The notes: a model not told the origin generated them from the letters alone. Positions 9,160-16,555 are shown, counted from the first letter of the stretch. The stretch: DNA of 64,000 nucleotides from Leptotrichia sp. oral taxon 218 (GCF_018128225.1 NZ_CP072377.1:1798001-1862000), one strand, 5' to 3'. Made by a program: numbers and translations.

Positions 9160-9573
9160 TTAATTTGTTATAAGACTGCAAAGTTTCTTGTTATCTGAAA
9201 TACGATATAAATCCATTTTAGGTCTATTCTTTTTGTCAAATGAATAAGATAATTTGTAATCTGAAAAAACTTGTGTTTTATCATTTAAGTTTGTAAAATA
9301 GATAGAATTTTCATTTTCTTTTACTTCGTAATCTAATTGTGAAAGTTCAAGCGAAACTTTTCCTGTTTTTAATGCTGCACGATTATCCAATATGCTAACT
9401 GAAATAGACGGCTTGCCATTTTCATTCAAGAATTTTATATAAGTAAGCCCCTTAAAAGTTCTGTCAACAGAATGAGGGCATCTCCAAACCTCTTTGGATA
9501 TTATGTCAATATCAGAATTAGAAAAACTTAAACTAAAAGTCAGTAAAAATAACGCAAATATAATTTTTTTCAT
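9160..9573 (-). CDS. Small exported protein of unknown function
   Basis: A 137-residue protein with a clear signal peptide (MKKIIFALFLLTFSLSFSNS) and a mature beta-rich region. The mature part has two cysteines, in EVWRCPHS and near the C-terminus in KKLCSLI, that could form a disulphide. The family is not recognised. Its promoter region (9574-9648) is short and AT-rich. It lies between the MATE pump and the SDR gene on the minus strand, with 75 bp to the SDR stop, so limited read-through from the SDR gene is possible. Confidence 0.65.
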   Translation of the reverse strand: MKKIIFALFLLTFSLSFSNSDIDIISKEVWRCPHSVDRTFKGLTYIKFLNENGKPSISVSILDNRAALKTGKVSLELSQLDYEVKENENSIYFTNLNDKTQVFSDYKLSYSFDKKNRPKMDLYRISDNKKLCSLITN

Positions 9574-9648
9574 AAAATCACTCCCAAATAATAATTTTTT
9601 TATATTTTATAATATTTTTTTAGGAAAATCAACAATAAAAACTAATAT

Positions 9649-10428
9649 TTAAAATTTCATATTATTTTTAGAACTAAACGCATTTTGAAAAAATCCATCG
9701 GATAAGTCAAATTCAAAAGTTTCACGATTGATGTAACCGACAGTTTTGTCGCTTTCGTAAAGTTGAATGATAAAATCTGCCATTTCTTCGGATGTATGAT
9801 AGTTTGGATAAGATTTATCATAATCAAAATCAGTTTTACCAGTTGCGACATTTCCAAAGTTAGTTTTGGTTGCAGCGGGTGCTAGGACTTTTGCTTTTAA
9901 TTGTGCGTTATTTTGCTTTAATTCTAGTGCGAGTCCCTCTGTGAAGGCGTTTACGTAAAATTTTGTGGCACAGTAGACAATTCCATTCGGGACGATTGTG
10001 TAGCCTCCTGCTGAGGAGATATTGATTAATTGAGATCCTTTTTCGTTGTGGTAATCTTGGACGTATAAGGAAGATAACAAAGTTAATGCTTCTACATTGA
10101 GATGAAGCATATCTGAAATTTTATTTAAAGGCTGCTCTTTTACATCACCATACATTCCAAATCCAGCATTGTTTATTAAAGTTTCAATGTGATAATTGTT
10201 TAATTTTGAATATAGTTCAGGGATTTTACCGACATCAGTTAAGTCAAAATCTATTACAATAATGTCCAAATCAGGATTTTTCTTCAAAATTTCGCTTTTT
10301 AGATCCTCTAGTAAATTCTTTCTTCGTGCAATCAGAATAAGATTTTTATTTCTTTCTGCAAATTTTAGAGCCACAGCCTTTCCTATTCCCGAACTTGCTC
10401 CTGTTATAACAGTATATTTTGTTTTCAT
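9649..10428 (-). CDS. SDR-family NAD(P)-dependent oxidoreductase
   Basis: Classical short-chain dehydrogenase of 259 residues. The Rossmann nucleotide motif TGASSGIGKA lies at about 8-17, NNAG at about 86-89, and the catalytic Ser and YxxxK appear as NISSAGG and YCATKF. Basic residues after the second strand (LIARRKNL) favour NADP(H). The substrate is unknown, but ketone or aldehyde reduction is typical. The ATG at 10428 follows GGAGG (10437-10441). A complete IStron ends one base before that site, so the gene's promoter is now 1.9 kb away beyond the element. A divergent MerR regulator there and a 19-bp-spaced promoter suggest MerR control. Confidence 0.9.
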   Translation of the reverse strand: MKTKYTVITGASSGIGKAVALKFAERNKNLILIARRKNLLEDLKSEILKKNPDLDIIVIDFDLTDVGKIPELYSKLNNYHIETLINNAGFGMYGDVKEQPLNKISDMLHLNVEALTLLSSLYVQDYHNEKGSQLINISSAGGYTIVPNGIVYCATKFYVNAFTEGLALELKQNNAQLKAKVLAPAATKTNFGNVATGKTDFDYDKSYPNYHTSEEMADFIIQLYESDKTVGYINRETFEFDLSDGFFQNAFSSKNNMKF

Positions 10429-10441
10429 AGTTATTACCTCC

Positions 10442-10520
10442 CTGAACCTCCCACGACTAAAGTCGCAGGGTTCTAAAATCTTTAAAAATATTTAAAAATT
10501 TTCTAAGAAATTTGATAGTC
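10442..10520 (-). ncRNA. Putative omega-RNA scaffold / IStron right end with 3' splice site
   Basis: Downstream of tnpB the minus strand folds CCCTGCGACT against AGTCGTGGG (about 10450-10470) and ends GGTTCAG. In IS605 elements this region, together with the 3' end of tnpB, is processed to the guide RNA, whose guide is the flanking host sequence. Here the guide would begin GGAGGTAATAACTATG, over the SDR start. The same bases form the intron 3' splice site. Position inferred by family analogy. Confidence 0.6.
10471..10500. repeat. Right arm of a 30-bp inverted repeat around tnpB (copy 1)
   Basis: Matches the reverse complement of 11827-11856 at 27 of 30 positions by eye. In the element RNA the two arms would pair and loop out tnpB, leaving the ribozyme core next to the 3' splice site. 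Confidence 0.8.
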
Positions 10521-11768
10521 TTATGCTATCCTTATTCTTTTAGGTGTGTTCAGCTCACCTCTATTGTATAGGACGCTTAAGTCCACAACTTTACTTTTTC
10601 TTAATATATTTAATGCCCCGTTACAATCTGCATTTAATTGATAGCCTTTACTTGTTTGATATAGTCCTCTTTTTATCCTTTTTCCACTGAATATATATTC
10701 TTTTTGATTTTCTTTATCATATATCGGGATTTCATCTCCATCAAAGAAACTTGCTTTTGATGTATAACTCTCTTCTTGCAGTTTAAATTCTATTCCATAT
10801 AGTTTACATAGATATATTAATTTATCTCTTAATTTTCCATATGGTATATTTACAAAGTTTTGATTATTTATACTTCCTATATTTGATTTCCTTTGAAAAT
10901 CTTCATTGTATCCTAGAACTAGTTTTCCTATATCATTATTAAGACAATAATTTATTATTATTCTTGCTGCTTTTGAAAGATAATCTTCTATACGATTATT
11001 TCTCTTTCTAGCTATTCTCTTTTGCCTTAATGTTATATGCTCTATCTTTTGCTTATCTTTAATGCTTTGCAATTTTGCATTTGTCTTATTATAGTATTGA
11101 TTTATTGATTTTAATTTTCTACCATCTATTATGAATGATGCTCCGTTATTAGTTACACAAGTACAAAGATTATCTATACCTAAATCAATTCCTAGTCCAT
11201 TTTCTTTATTTAATTCCCTTTGAACTTCTTCTACTTCATAAGTATATTGAATTTCAAAGTACCTAGAATGTTGTTTTGGTATTATTCTAATTTCTTTTAT
11301 CTTCTTACCTTTCAATACTGGTGGCAGCTTAATTTTAACTTCCTGATGAGTTTTCTTAAACGAATTTGAATAAGGAACTATCAGAATATCATCTTTTAAT
11401 CTAACAAAACCTATAACAAGAGTTGTAAATCCATCTTTAGCAAGATATTTAGGTAATTTTATTTTCTTATTATCATATTGACCATTTTTAGCAAGTTTTA
11501 AAAGTCCAAAAAATGATTTGAAACTTCCGTCTACTTCTTTTAGAATTTGTTGAGCCATATTAGAATTTAATTTCTTGTAATTTTCACTATTTTTAAGCAT
11601 TTTATAGTTTTCGTTATAATTTAAATACTTTTTATTTTGAAAATAGTGTTGTCTAATATTATATATAGCTTCATTAGTTAAGTTCTTGGCTATATGGCAC
11701 AAATATTTTAAATTTCTAAACTCTTTTTTACTAAGATGTTTTACCTGTTGTTTTAATGTTAAATACAT
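10521..11768 (-). CDS. tnpB: TnpB-type RNA-guided nuclease of IStron copy 1
   Basis: 415-residue IS605 OrfB/TnpB protein. RuvC motifs appear intact: GIDLGIDNL (Asp about 192), LGYNEDF (Glu about 287) and NADCNGALNIL (Asp about 380). The usual CxxC...CxxC zinc ribbon before the last motif is absent. The region instead reads YTSKASFFDGDEIP, a variant I associate with Clostridium-type IStron TnpBs. TnpB proteins cut DNA guided by an omega-RNA from the right end and help retain the element. The start is the ATG at 11768, nine bases after GGGAGG. A GTG at 11777 lies against that site. It appears full length and functional. Confidence 0.9.
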   Translation of the reverse strand: MYLTLKQQVKHLSKKEFRNLKYLCHIAKNLTNEAIYNIRQHYFQNKKYLNYNENYKMLKNSENYKKLNSNMAQQILKEVDGSFKSFFGLLKLAKNGQYDNKKIKLPKYLAKDGFTTLVIGFVRLKDDILIVPYSNSFKKTHQEVKIKLPPVLKGKKIKEIRIIPKQHSRYFEIQYTYEVEEVQRELNKENGLGIDLGIDNLCTCVTNNGASFIIDGRKLKSINQYYNKTNAKLQSIKDKQKIEHITLRQKRIARKRNNRIEDYLSKAARIIINYCLNNDIGKLVLGYNEDFQRKSNIGSINNQNFVNIPYGKLRDKLIYLCKLYGIEFKLQEESYTSKASFFDGDEIPIYDKENQKEYIFSGKRIKRGLYQTSKGYQLNADCNGALNILRKSKVVDLSVLYNRGELNTPKRIRIA

Positions 11769-11795
11769 AGATATCACCTCCCTTTCATCAGAGAT

Positions 11796-11801
11796 ATTAT
11801 A
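11796..11801 (-). promoter_or_regulatory. Extended -10 promoter of tnpB inside the IStron
   Basis: The minus strand reads TGGTATAAT, an extended -10 element, about 28 bp before the tnpB ATG. It would allow tnpB and omega-RNA transcripts that lack the intron core and therefore cannot splice. Confidence 0.6.
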
Positions 11802-11826
11802 CCATGTATTCTACATTTTATCTGTT

Positions 11827-11856
11827 TATTTTTAAATATTTTTAAAGTTTTTAAAA
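11827..11856. repeat. Left arm of a 30-bp inverted repeat around tnpB (copy 1)
   Basis: Partner of 10471-10500. It begins directly after the P9-like helix of the intron. The same pair is conserved in copy 2 (20686-20715 and 21288-21317). Confidence 0.8.
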
Positions 11857-12330
11857 CCCCACAACAGTGGGAAGCGTCGTTCACATAAGTGCGCTACTAC
11901 TTATGCAGTTCTCTCATGAACTTCTTGTTATCTCTAACAAGCACAGACTATATCTTATCCTTATCCTATTTCAAGGACTTAGGCGAAACCACTTCCAATA
12001 CCTATCGCTTGTATTGTACTCCCCTCACGAGGGATAGTCGTTGAACTTTCCTTTTCAGGTTTAGCTGCTGATTGTCTATTATCATAATGTTTAGGATTTA
12101 ACCTTGCACCATCTAGTATATTTTTTCTGCTTTCGCGACCTTCACACCTATACCATATGCTCACTTAGGTATTATGTTGTGGTTATACCAGCTTTAAGAG
12201 TTCTCAGCAATTCAGTTTCTTTGTTGCACGGTTTTGATCCGTGTCTACATACAAGTTTCCCTATATGCTTACTAAAATTTTCGTGCAATTTATCTCACGA
12301 CTAAAGTTGCGAGTGTTCTTGTACTATTTA
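11857..12330 (-). ncRNA. Group I self-splicing intron core (IStron copy 1)
   Basis: On the minus strand the four conserved group I sequences occur in order: P (AATTGCTGAGAA, 12212-12201), Q (AATCAGCAGC, 12073-12064), R (GTTCAACGACTA, 12046-12035) and S (AAGATATAGTC, 11956-11946). P and Q pair over seven bases to form P4. GACTAT in R pairs perfectly with ATAGTC in S to form P7. The left end carries a hairpin (CTCGCAACTTTAGTCGTGAG) and a CACGG/CCGTG hairpin, probable P1/P2 elements. CCCAC/GTGGG near 11870-11857 looks like a P9 helix. The 3' splice site would be the terminal G at 10442, beyond tnpB. Confidence 0.88.
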
Positions 12331-12347
12331 ATAAATTTGATAAATAA

Positions 12348-12378
12348 AGAATAGCAGTTAGAGTATAGTATAAGTCAA
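12348..12378 (-). promoter_or_regulatory. MerR-type promoter/operator for the SDR gene
   Basis: The minus strand has TTGACT (12378-12373), a 19-bp spacer and TATTCT (12353-12348). The over-long 19-bp spacer holds the imperfect dyad ACTTATACT/ACTCTAACT, typical of promoters activated by MerR-family proteins. A MerR gene begins 190 bp away in the opposite direction. Transcription would start about 11 bases before the IStron. Confidence 0.55.
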
Positions 12379-12564
12379 GAGTTTTTTAAAAAATTTTCCC
12401 AAATTAATTTTTTCTAACAAAGTTTCCATTTTACCTCCAAAATTTTTTATTTGAGTTGTTTTCATTTCATATATTTAGTATAATATAAAATAACCAAAAT
12501 ATTTATAATTAATATTCAACTATTATTTTTAGTTATAATAAAGAGAAGGAGAAAAAATAGAACA

Positions 12565-12924
12565 ATGCAAATAAAGGAATTTTCAGAAAAAACAGGCTTA
12601 ACTCCATATACAATAAGGTTTTATGAAAAAAAGGACCTGTTTCGTGTAAAAAGAGACGAAAAGAATAGAAGAATATACGATGAAACTGATATTGAATGGA
12701 TAAAAATGTTAAAAAGATTAAAAGACATGGGAATGAAATTGAGTGAAATTAAGAAATATTCAGATTTGCGATATGAAGGGAACGGAACGATAAAAGAAAG
12801 AATGAAAATTTTGACAAATCATAAAAAATATGTAAACATAGAAATTGAAAAGTGGCAAAAATATTTACAAAATCTTGATGATAAACTTGAGATTTATGAA
12901 AATTATTTGAAAAATAAAAAATAA
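12565..12924 (+). CDS. MerR-family transcriptional regulator
   Basis: 119 residues. The N-terminal winged helix reads MQIKEFSEKTGLTPYTIRFYEKKDLF, the canonical MerR recognition region (split here by its HTH and wing), followed by DIEWIKMLKRLKDMGM and a C-terminal coiled-coil helix with no metal-binding cysteines. It most resembles the AdhR/NmlR type, which control aldehyde or electrophile detoxification genes such as SDR reductases. The divergent SDR gene, now separated by the IStron, is the likely target. A 45-codon fragment of a close relative lies at 16386-16520. AAGGAG precedes the ATG by about 13 bases. Confidence 0.88.
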   Translation: MQIKEFSEKTGLTPYTIRFYEKKDLFRVKRDEKNRRIYDETDIEWIKMLKRLKDMGMKLSEIKKYSDLRYEGNGTIKERMKILTNHKKYVNIEIEKWQKYLQNLDDKLEIYENYLKNKK

Positions 12925-13019
12925 AAATCATTTACAGTTATATTTTTTGACCATTTTAATAAAAAAATTTATATTAATTCTTTTCTTAAATATTTTTTAA
13001 ATTTATCAACTTTATTTTT

Positions 13020-13190
13020 GTTAAAAAAATATTTAAAAATAATAAAATTTTTCAAAATAGATTGTAAATTTTTTCGTAAAAAGTTAAAATATAAAATATG
13101 TTATAAAAATTTTTGAAAGGAGGCAGTATTTCATACTGTTAGAAAATTTATGAAAAAATTTGGCTTGACAACTAGAATTATGATTGGACT
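13020..13190 (+). repeat. Duplicated promoter region and first codons of the symporter gene
   Basis: About 170 bp nearly identical to 17412-17584, covering the upstream region, ribosome binding site and first codons (MKKFGLTTRIMIGL) of the dicarboxylate symporter. The copy stops at the 8-bp sequence ATTGGACT, where ISLre2-like sequence takes over. Confidence 0.9.
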
Positions 13191-13572
13191 TAAGCGCTAC
13201 AGACGGCTTTCTGAGGAGCTGATTTTTACTATACTTTTTGAATATCAGCATACTGCGGCTTCATTTATTGCAAAAACTTACGGTATTTCAAAAGCTACCG
13301 TGTATAATCTTGTCAATTCTTTTGAAATGCCAAAACTTAATATTGAAAGGTTCGAAACTTTCTTTGCAAACTACGGCAAGGATAGGGACAAGGCTCACAA
13401 AGTGTATTTTAATGGGGCAAGATCGGATACAATGGAAAAAGTAATAGAAACAAATTGTTTGGCAGATATTATTAGCGAAGCAGGAAAAGGGACAAATATT
13501 CCATATTTAAGAGGAGGAGAAAGATTGATAAGGGAAGTTCTGAAGGAAATATCACAAAGCAGAATGATTTAA
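13150..13572 (+). pseudogene. Chimeric ORF: symporter N-terminus fused to transposase fragment
   Basis: A 140-codon open frame. Its first 14 codons are those of the symporter at 17544 and the rest equals the C-terminal part of the ISLre2/UPF0236-like transposase at 15633-16322. The switch occurs at ATTGGACT (13183-13190), which is present in both parents (15933-15940 and 17577-17584). This points to joining at microhomology. The transposase part itself carries an internal deletion, since the helix-turn-helix-like TYGISKATVYNLV runs straight into C-terminal sequence. It keeps the symporter's translation signals, so a protein may be made, but no activity is expected. Confidence 0.85.
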
Positions 13573-13634
13573 AAAAGACAGCCAAAAATATTTTATTATG
13601 TTATTTTGGCTGCCCCTATATTTTTTACTCTGTC
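13183..13634 (+). mobile_element. ISLre2-like element, left-truncated copy
   Basis: 452 bp almost identical to 15933-16384, with the same right terminal inverted repeat (ending ACTCTGTC). The left half was lost at the junction with symporter sequence. Together with 15521-16384 it forms direct repeats around the malolactic enzyme gene. Confidence 0.85.
13579..13612 (+). terminator. Intrinsic terminator within the IS copy
   Basis: CAGCCAAAAATA pairs with TATTTTGGCTG around a 10-base AT loop, followed by a T-rich tract. An equivalent hairpin lies at 16329-16362 in the second copy. Confidence 0.7.
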
Positions 13635-13636
13635 AA

Positions 13637-15271
13637 TTAAAGTTTTTTGTATTTAGGAATCCATTTTGTATTTTTAATTGCTTCTTTTAAATCATCAACA
13701 GGATCTCTATTTAATTTTTGTTCTAATACACTTTCTCCTACTGCAAGTGCTACCGTTTCAGAAAATTCTGTTAATTTCGATACAGGTGGAAGTACTGCAG
13801 CACCAGGTTTGTTTGTATCAATAATTCCCCCTAATGAATGAGCTGCTGCTGAAATTATCTTGTTATTTACAAGTCTTGATTTTGTTGCAATAATTCCAAG
13901 TCCTAATCCAGGATAAATTAATGCGTTATTAGCTTGTCCAATTTCATAAACAATTCCTTTATATTCTATAGGATCTGATGGAATTCCTGTTGCAATAAGA
14001 GCTCTTCCATCTGTCCATTCAATAAGATCCTTCGCAGATGCTTCTGCTAATTTTGTAGGATTACTTAATGGAAAAATTATAGGTCTTTTTGTATGTTTTG
14101 CCATTTCTTGTATGATCTCTTTTGTAAAAGTTTTTGGTACCGTTGAAGTTCCTACTAAAATTGTTGGTTTTATAGCTTTAACTGCTGCTTCTAAATTTAT
14201 TAGTTCATCAGAATTTTCAAATTCATCACGTTTTCTAGCAAAAGGAATTTGTTCTGGTGTCAATCCTTCTGTATCTTCAAATAATAATCCTTGCTTATCA
14301 ACTAAATAAAAACGTTTTTTTGCTTCTGTTTCAGAAAGTCCTTGTTCAATCATTTCATCAAAAATTCTTTTAGCAATTCCAGCTCCAGCAGTTCCTGCAC
14401 CAAAACACATGTAAACTTGATCCGTAAGTTTTTCACCAGAAATTTTTAATGCTCCTAAAATTCCAGCTAAAGTAATAATTCCTGTTCCCTGTATGTCATC
14501 ATTAAAAGTTGCAATTTCATTTTCATACTTTTTCAAAATATTAGCAGCATTTAATCTTCCAAAATCTTCCCAATGAAGATACAAATCCGGGAAAATTTTC
14601 TCAGCTGTTTTTACAAATTTATCAATAAAGTTATAATATTCGTCACCTCTAACTCTTTCAAATTTATTTCCCAAATAAAATTCATTTTCCAACAATTCTT
14701 TTCTATTCGTACCTGCATCAATCACAACTGGAAGAACTGTAGAAGGATCAATTCCAGCTGCAGCAGTATAAACCATTAACTTTCCAACTGAAATATCCAC
14801 TCCATTAGTCCCCCAATCCCCAATTCCTAAAATTCCTTCAGCATCAGTAACAACTATCAATCGAACGTTTCTATCACTTGATGCATTTTTTAAAGTTATT
14901 TCTATATTTTCTGGTTCTTTTACTGACAAATAAGCCGCATTCTGAGGATTTACAAATAATTCGCTGTAATTTTCTATACTTTCTGCAATTACAGGATCAT
15001 AAACAATAGGCATAAACTCAACAACGTGTTCATTAAATAAATAATAAAATAATGTTCTATTTGTGTTAAAAATTTCCATCAAAAAATGTCTTTTTTCTAT
15101 TAATTTATCTTTCGCTTGAAATTGTTTGTAAACTTGTTTCGCTTGAGTTTCTATCGTTTGGAATTGTGCTGGCAATAGTCCCAATAATCCATATTTTTCT
15201 CTTTCTTCTTTTGTAAATGCTGTTCCTTTGTTAAGAAAAGGATCATTCAAAATTTCATAACCTGATTTCAT
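13637..15271 (-). CDS. mleS: Malolactic enzyme / NAD-dependent malic enzyme
   Basis: 544 residues. Either decarboxylates L-malate to L-lactate (malolactic enzyme) or to pyruvate (malic enzyme), using NAD and Mn2+. The N-terminus [16 protein letters not shown] and the C-terminal [16 protein letters not shown] closely resemble lactic-acid-bacterial malolactic enzymes, hence the symbol. Catalytic features include [15 protein letters not shown], the metal site [17 protein letters not shown] and the Rossmann loop [10 protein letters not shown]. The dicarboxylate symporter nearby could import malate. The gene lies between two direct copies of an ISLre2-like element, and its stop codon is three bases from one of them, which suggests acquisition or relocation. 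Confidence 0.85.
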   Translation of the reverse strand: MKSGYEILNDPFLNKGTAFTKEEREKYGLLGLLPAQFQTIETQAKQVYKQFQAKDKLIEKRHFLMEIFNTNRTLFYYLFNEHVVEFMPIVYDPVIAESIENYSELFVNPQNAAYLSVKEPENIEITLKNASSDRNVRLIVVTDAEGILGIGDWGTNGVDISVGKLMVYTAAAGIDPSTVLPVVIDAGTNRKELLENEFYLGNKFERVRGDEYYNFIDKFVKTAEKIFPDLYLHWEDFGRLNAANILKKYENEIATFNDDIQGTGIITLAGILGALKISGEKLTDQVYMCFGAGTAGAGIAKRIFDEMIEQGLSETEAKKRFYLVDKQGLLFEDTEGLTPEQIPFARKRDEFENSDELINLEAAVKAIKPTILVGTSTVPKTFTKEIIQEMAKHTKRPIIFPLSNPTKLAEASAKDLIEWTDGRALIATGIPSDPIEYKGIVYEIGQANNALIYPGLGLGIIATKSRLVNNKIISAAAHSLGGIIDTNKPGAAVLPPVSKLTEFSETVALAVGESVLEQKLNRDPVDDLKEAIKNTKWIPKYKKL

Positions 15272-15361
15272 AAATAATCACCTCTAAATTTTTAAAATAA
15301 TTTTGATAAGTCAAGTATAACATGGAATAATAGAGAAATTGATTTTTTTTTACTTTAAATT

Positions 15362-15520
15362 AAAGGAGAGTGTCGTGGTACAATACATATGTAACAAAAA
15401 AGAAGAAAAAAAGAAAGGTTTCTGATATAATGTAAGCCAACCAAAACTACATAAGGAGAAACCTTTCTATGAATAGTATATCAGAAGAGTACCGTGTTCC
15501 TCAACGGGCAGTTGAGTATG
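15362..15520 (+). mobile_element. Left-end remnant of an unidentified insertion sequence
   Basis: About 160 bp with a promoter-like TGATATAAT (15423-15431) and a start region ATG (15469) encoding MNSISEEYRVPQRAVEY. It is then interrupted at 15521 by the ISLre2-like element. Its leader architecture (inverted repeat around the promoter, see 15412-15468) copies that of the adjacent IS, which is why I read it as an IS relic. The family is not identified. Confidence 0.5.
15412..15468 (+). promoter_or_regulatory. Leader inverted repeat occluding a transposase start (remnant IS)
   Basis: AGAAAGGTTTC (15412-15422) and GAAACCTTTCT (15458-15468) are perfect inverted arms. The TATAAT lies between them and the right arm touches the ATG. 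RNA from the internal promoter lacks the left arm. RNA entering from outside can fold and mask the start. Confidence 0.55.
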
Positions 15521-15578
15521 GACAGAGTAAAAAATATAGGAGCAAATAAATTTAATAAAATTTTTAATTAACAAAAAA

Positions 15579-15631
15579 GAGGAAACCAGTTACAATATAA
15601 TCCCTCAATCCTATTGAAAGGTGGTTTCCTC
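15579..15631 (+). promoter_or_regulatory. Leader inverted repeat occluding the ISLre2-like transposase start
   Basis: GAGGAAACCA (15579-15588) and TGGTTTCCTC (15622-15631) flank TATAAT (15596-15601), and the right arm ends one base before the ATG at 15633. The layout suits protection against read-through transcripts, as known for IS10 and IS50. Confidence 0.55.
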
Positions 15632-15632
15632 T

Positions 15633-16322
15633 ATGATTAGAATATCAGATTTTTATTCACTTGTAAAGATTTTTTTTTAAAATATTTTTTCCTTCAAACT
15701 TTCGTTTGAACAACAATTTAAACTATTTATCACAAAGGCTTTTGAAATATTGTTTAGAGTTTATGTCAAAAAAGTTGATGACAGATTTTTTCATTCCAAT
15801 GAAAGAAAGGATAGATTTAAAAGCAAAGAGTTTATCAAAAAAACTGTTACTACTGCTTTTGGGTATGTAACTTTTGAACGTCGAAAATATGTAGACAAGA
15901 AAACAGGCGTCTGCTACTACATTGATGAAAAAATTGGACTTAAGCGGTACAGACGGCTTTCTGAGGAGCTGATTTTTACTATACTTTTTGAATATCAGCA
16001 TACTGCGGCTTCATTTATTGCAAAGACTTACGGTATTTCAAAAGCTACCGTGTATAATCTTGTCAATTCTTTTGAAATGCCAAAACTTAATATTGAAAGG
16101 TTCGAAACTTTCTTTGCAAACTACGGCAAGGATAGGGACAAGGCTCACAAAGTGTATTTTAATGGGACAAGATCGGATACAATGGAAAAAGTAATAGAAA
16201 CAAATTGTTTGGCAGATATTATTAGCGAAGCAGGAAAAGGGACAAATATTCCATATTTAAGAGGAGGAGAAAGATTGATAAGGGAAGTTCTGAAGGAAAT
16301 ATCACAAAGCAGAATGATTTAA
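15633..16322 (+). pseudogene. ISLre2/UPF0236-family transposase, frameshifted and deleted
   Basis: The reading starts MIRISDFYSLVKIFF and hits a stop at a T9 tract (15680). It resumes in another frame as FEQQFKLFITKAFEILF and runs to 16322. Family-like segments are FGYVTFERRKYVDKKTG and LKRYRRLSEELIF, then the helix-turn-helix TYGISKATVYNLV. About half of the expected 450-500 residues, including most of the catalytic core, is missing. The longest open stretch begins near 15750. Not expected to be functional. Confidence 0.75.
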
Positions 16323-16328
16323 AAAAGA

Positions 16329-16362
16329 CAGCTAAAAATATTTTATTATGTTATTTTGGCTG
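16329..16362 (+). terminator. Intrinsic terminator within the second IS copy
   Basis: Same hairpin as at 13579-13612, with one base change (CAGCTAAAAATA against TATTTTGGCTG). A T-rich tract follows. Confidence 0.65.
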
Positions 16363-16385
16363 CCCCTATATTTTTTACTCTGTCA

Positions 16386-16520
16386 GAAAGAATGAAAATT
16401 TTGACAAATCATAAAAAATATGTAAATATAGAAATTGAAAAGTGGCAAAAATATTTACAAAATCTTGATGATAAACTTGAGATTTATGAGAGTTTTTTAA
16501 AAAGTATTTCTGAAAAATAA
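16386..16520 (+). pseudogene. 3' fragment of a second merR gene
   Basis: Open in one frame from ERMKILTNHKKYVN to the stop at 16518-16520. The first 36 codons equal the corresponding part of the MerR gene at 12565-12924, but the tail differs (ESFLKSISEK against ENYLKNKK), so it comes from a paralogue rather than a simple copy. The 5' part is missing and ISLre2-like sequence abuts it directly. Confidence 0.85.
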
Positions 16521-16555
16521 AAAGGTCATAAATATATAGAAATTAAGGAGAAAAT

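Larger units (their letters stand above)
10442..12330 (-). mobile_element. IStron copy 1: group I intron fused to an IS605-type tnpB element
   Basis: Chimeric element of 1889 bp read on the minus strand: a group I ribozyme (12330-11857), then tnpB (11768-10521), then a right-end hairpin. Ends were set by comparison with copy 2. Both begin TAAATAGT directly after a TTTAT target and both end GGAGGTTCAG, after which the flanks differ. The 5' exon thus ends in U and the element ends in G, as group I splicing requires. No tnpA (Y1 transposase) is present, so movement would need one in trans. IStrons are known from Clostridioides (CdISt1) and Bacillus. The insertion separates a MerR-type promoter from the SDR ribosome binding site. 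Confidence 0.88.
15521..16384 (+). mobile_element. ISLre2-like (UPF0236) insertion element, internally deleted
   Basis: 864 bp bounded by about 24-bp imperfect terminal inverted repeats: left GACAGAGTAAAAAATATAGG (from 15521) and the same sequence reversed at 16361-16384. The flanks show no target-site duplication (GAGTATG against AGAAAGA), so at least one side has been rearranged. It inserted into the remnant IS on its left and abuts a merR gene fragment on its right. The transposase is frameshifted and shortened, so the element is non-autonomous. Confidence 0.75.

Noticed and set aside
11979-12304. Open frames on both strands (61 and 66 codons), with a relative of the second at 21602-21802
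   Set aside because: They lie over the group I intron core. Conservation between the copies follows RNA core elements and paired changes rather than codon positions, and no ribosome binding sites are present.
15469-15549. 26-codon ORF as a small gene
   Set aside because: Its last codons are the terminal repeat of the inserted ISLre2-like element, so it is a truncated transposase start.
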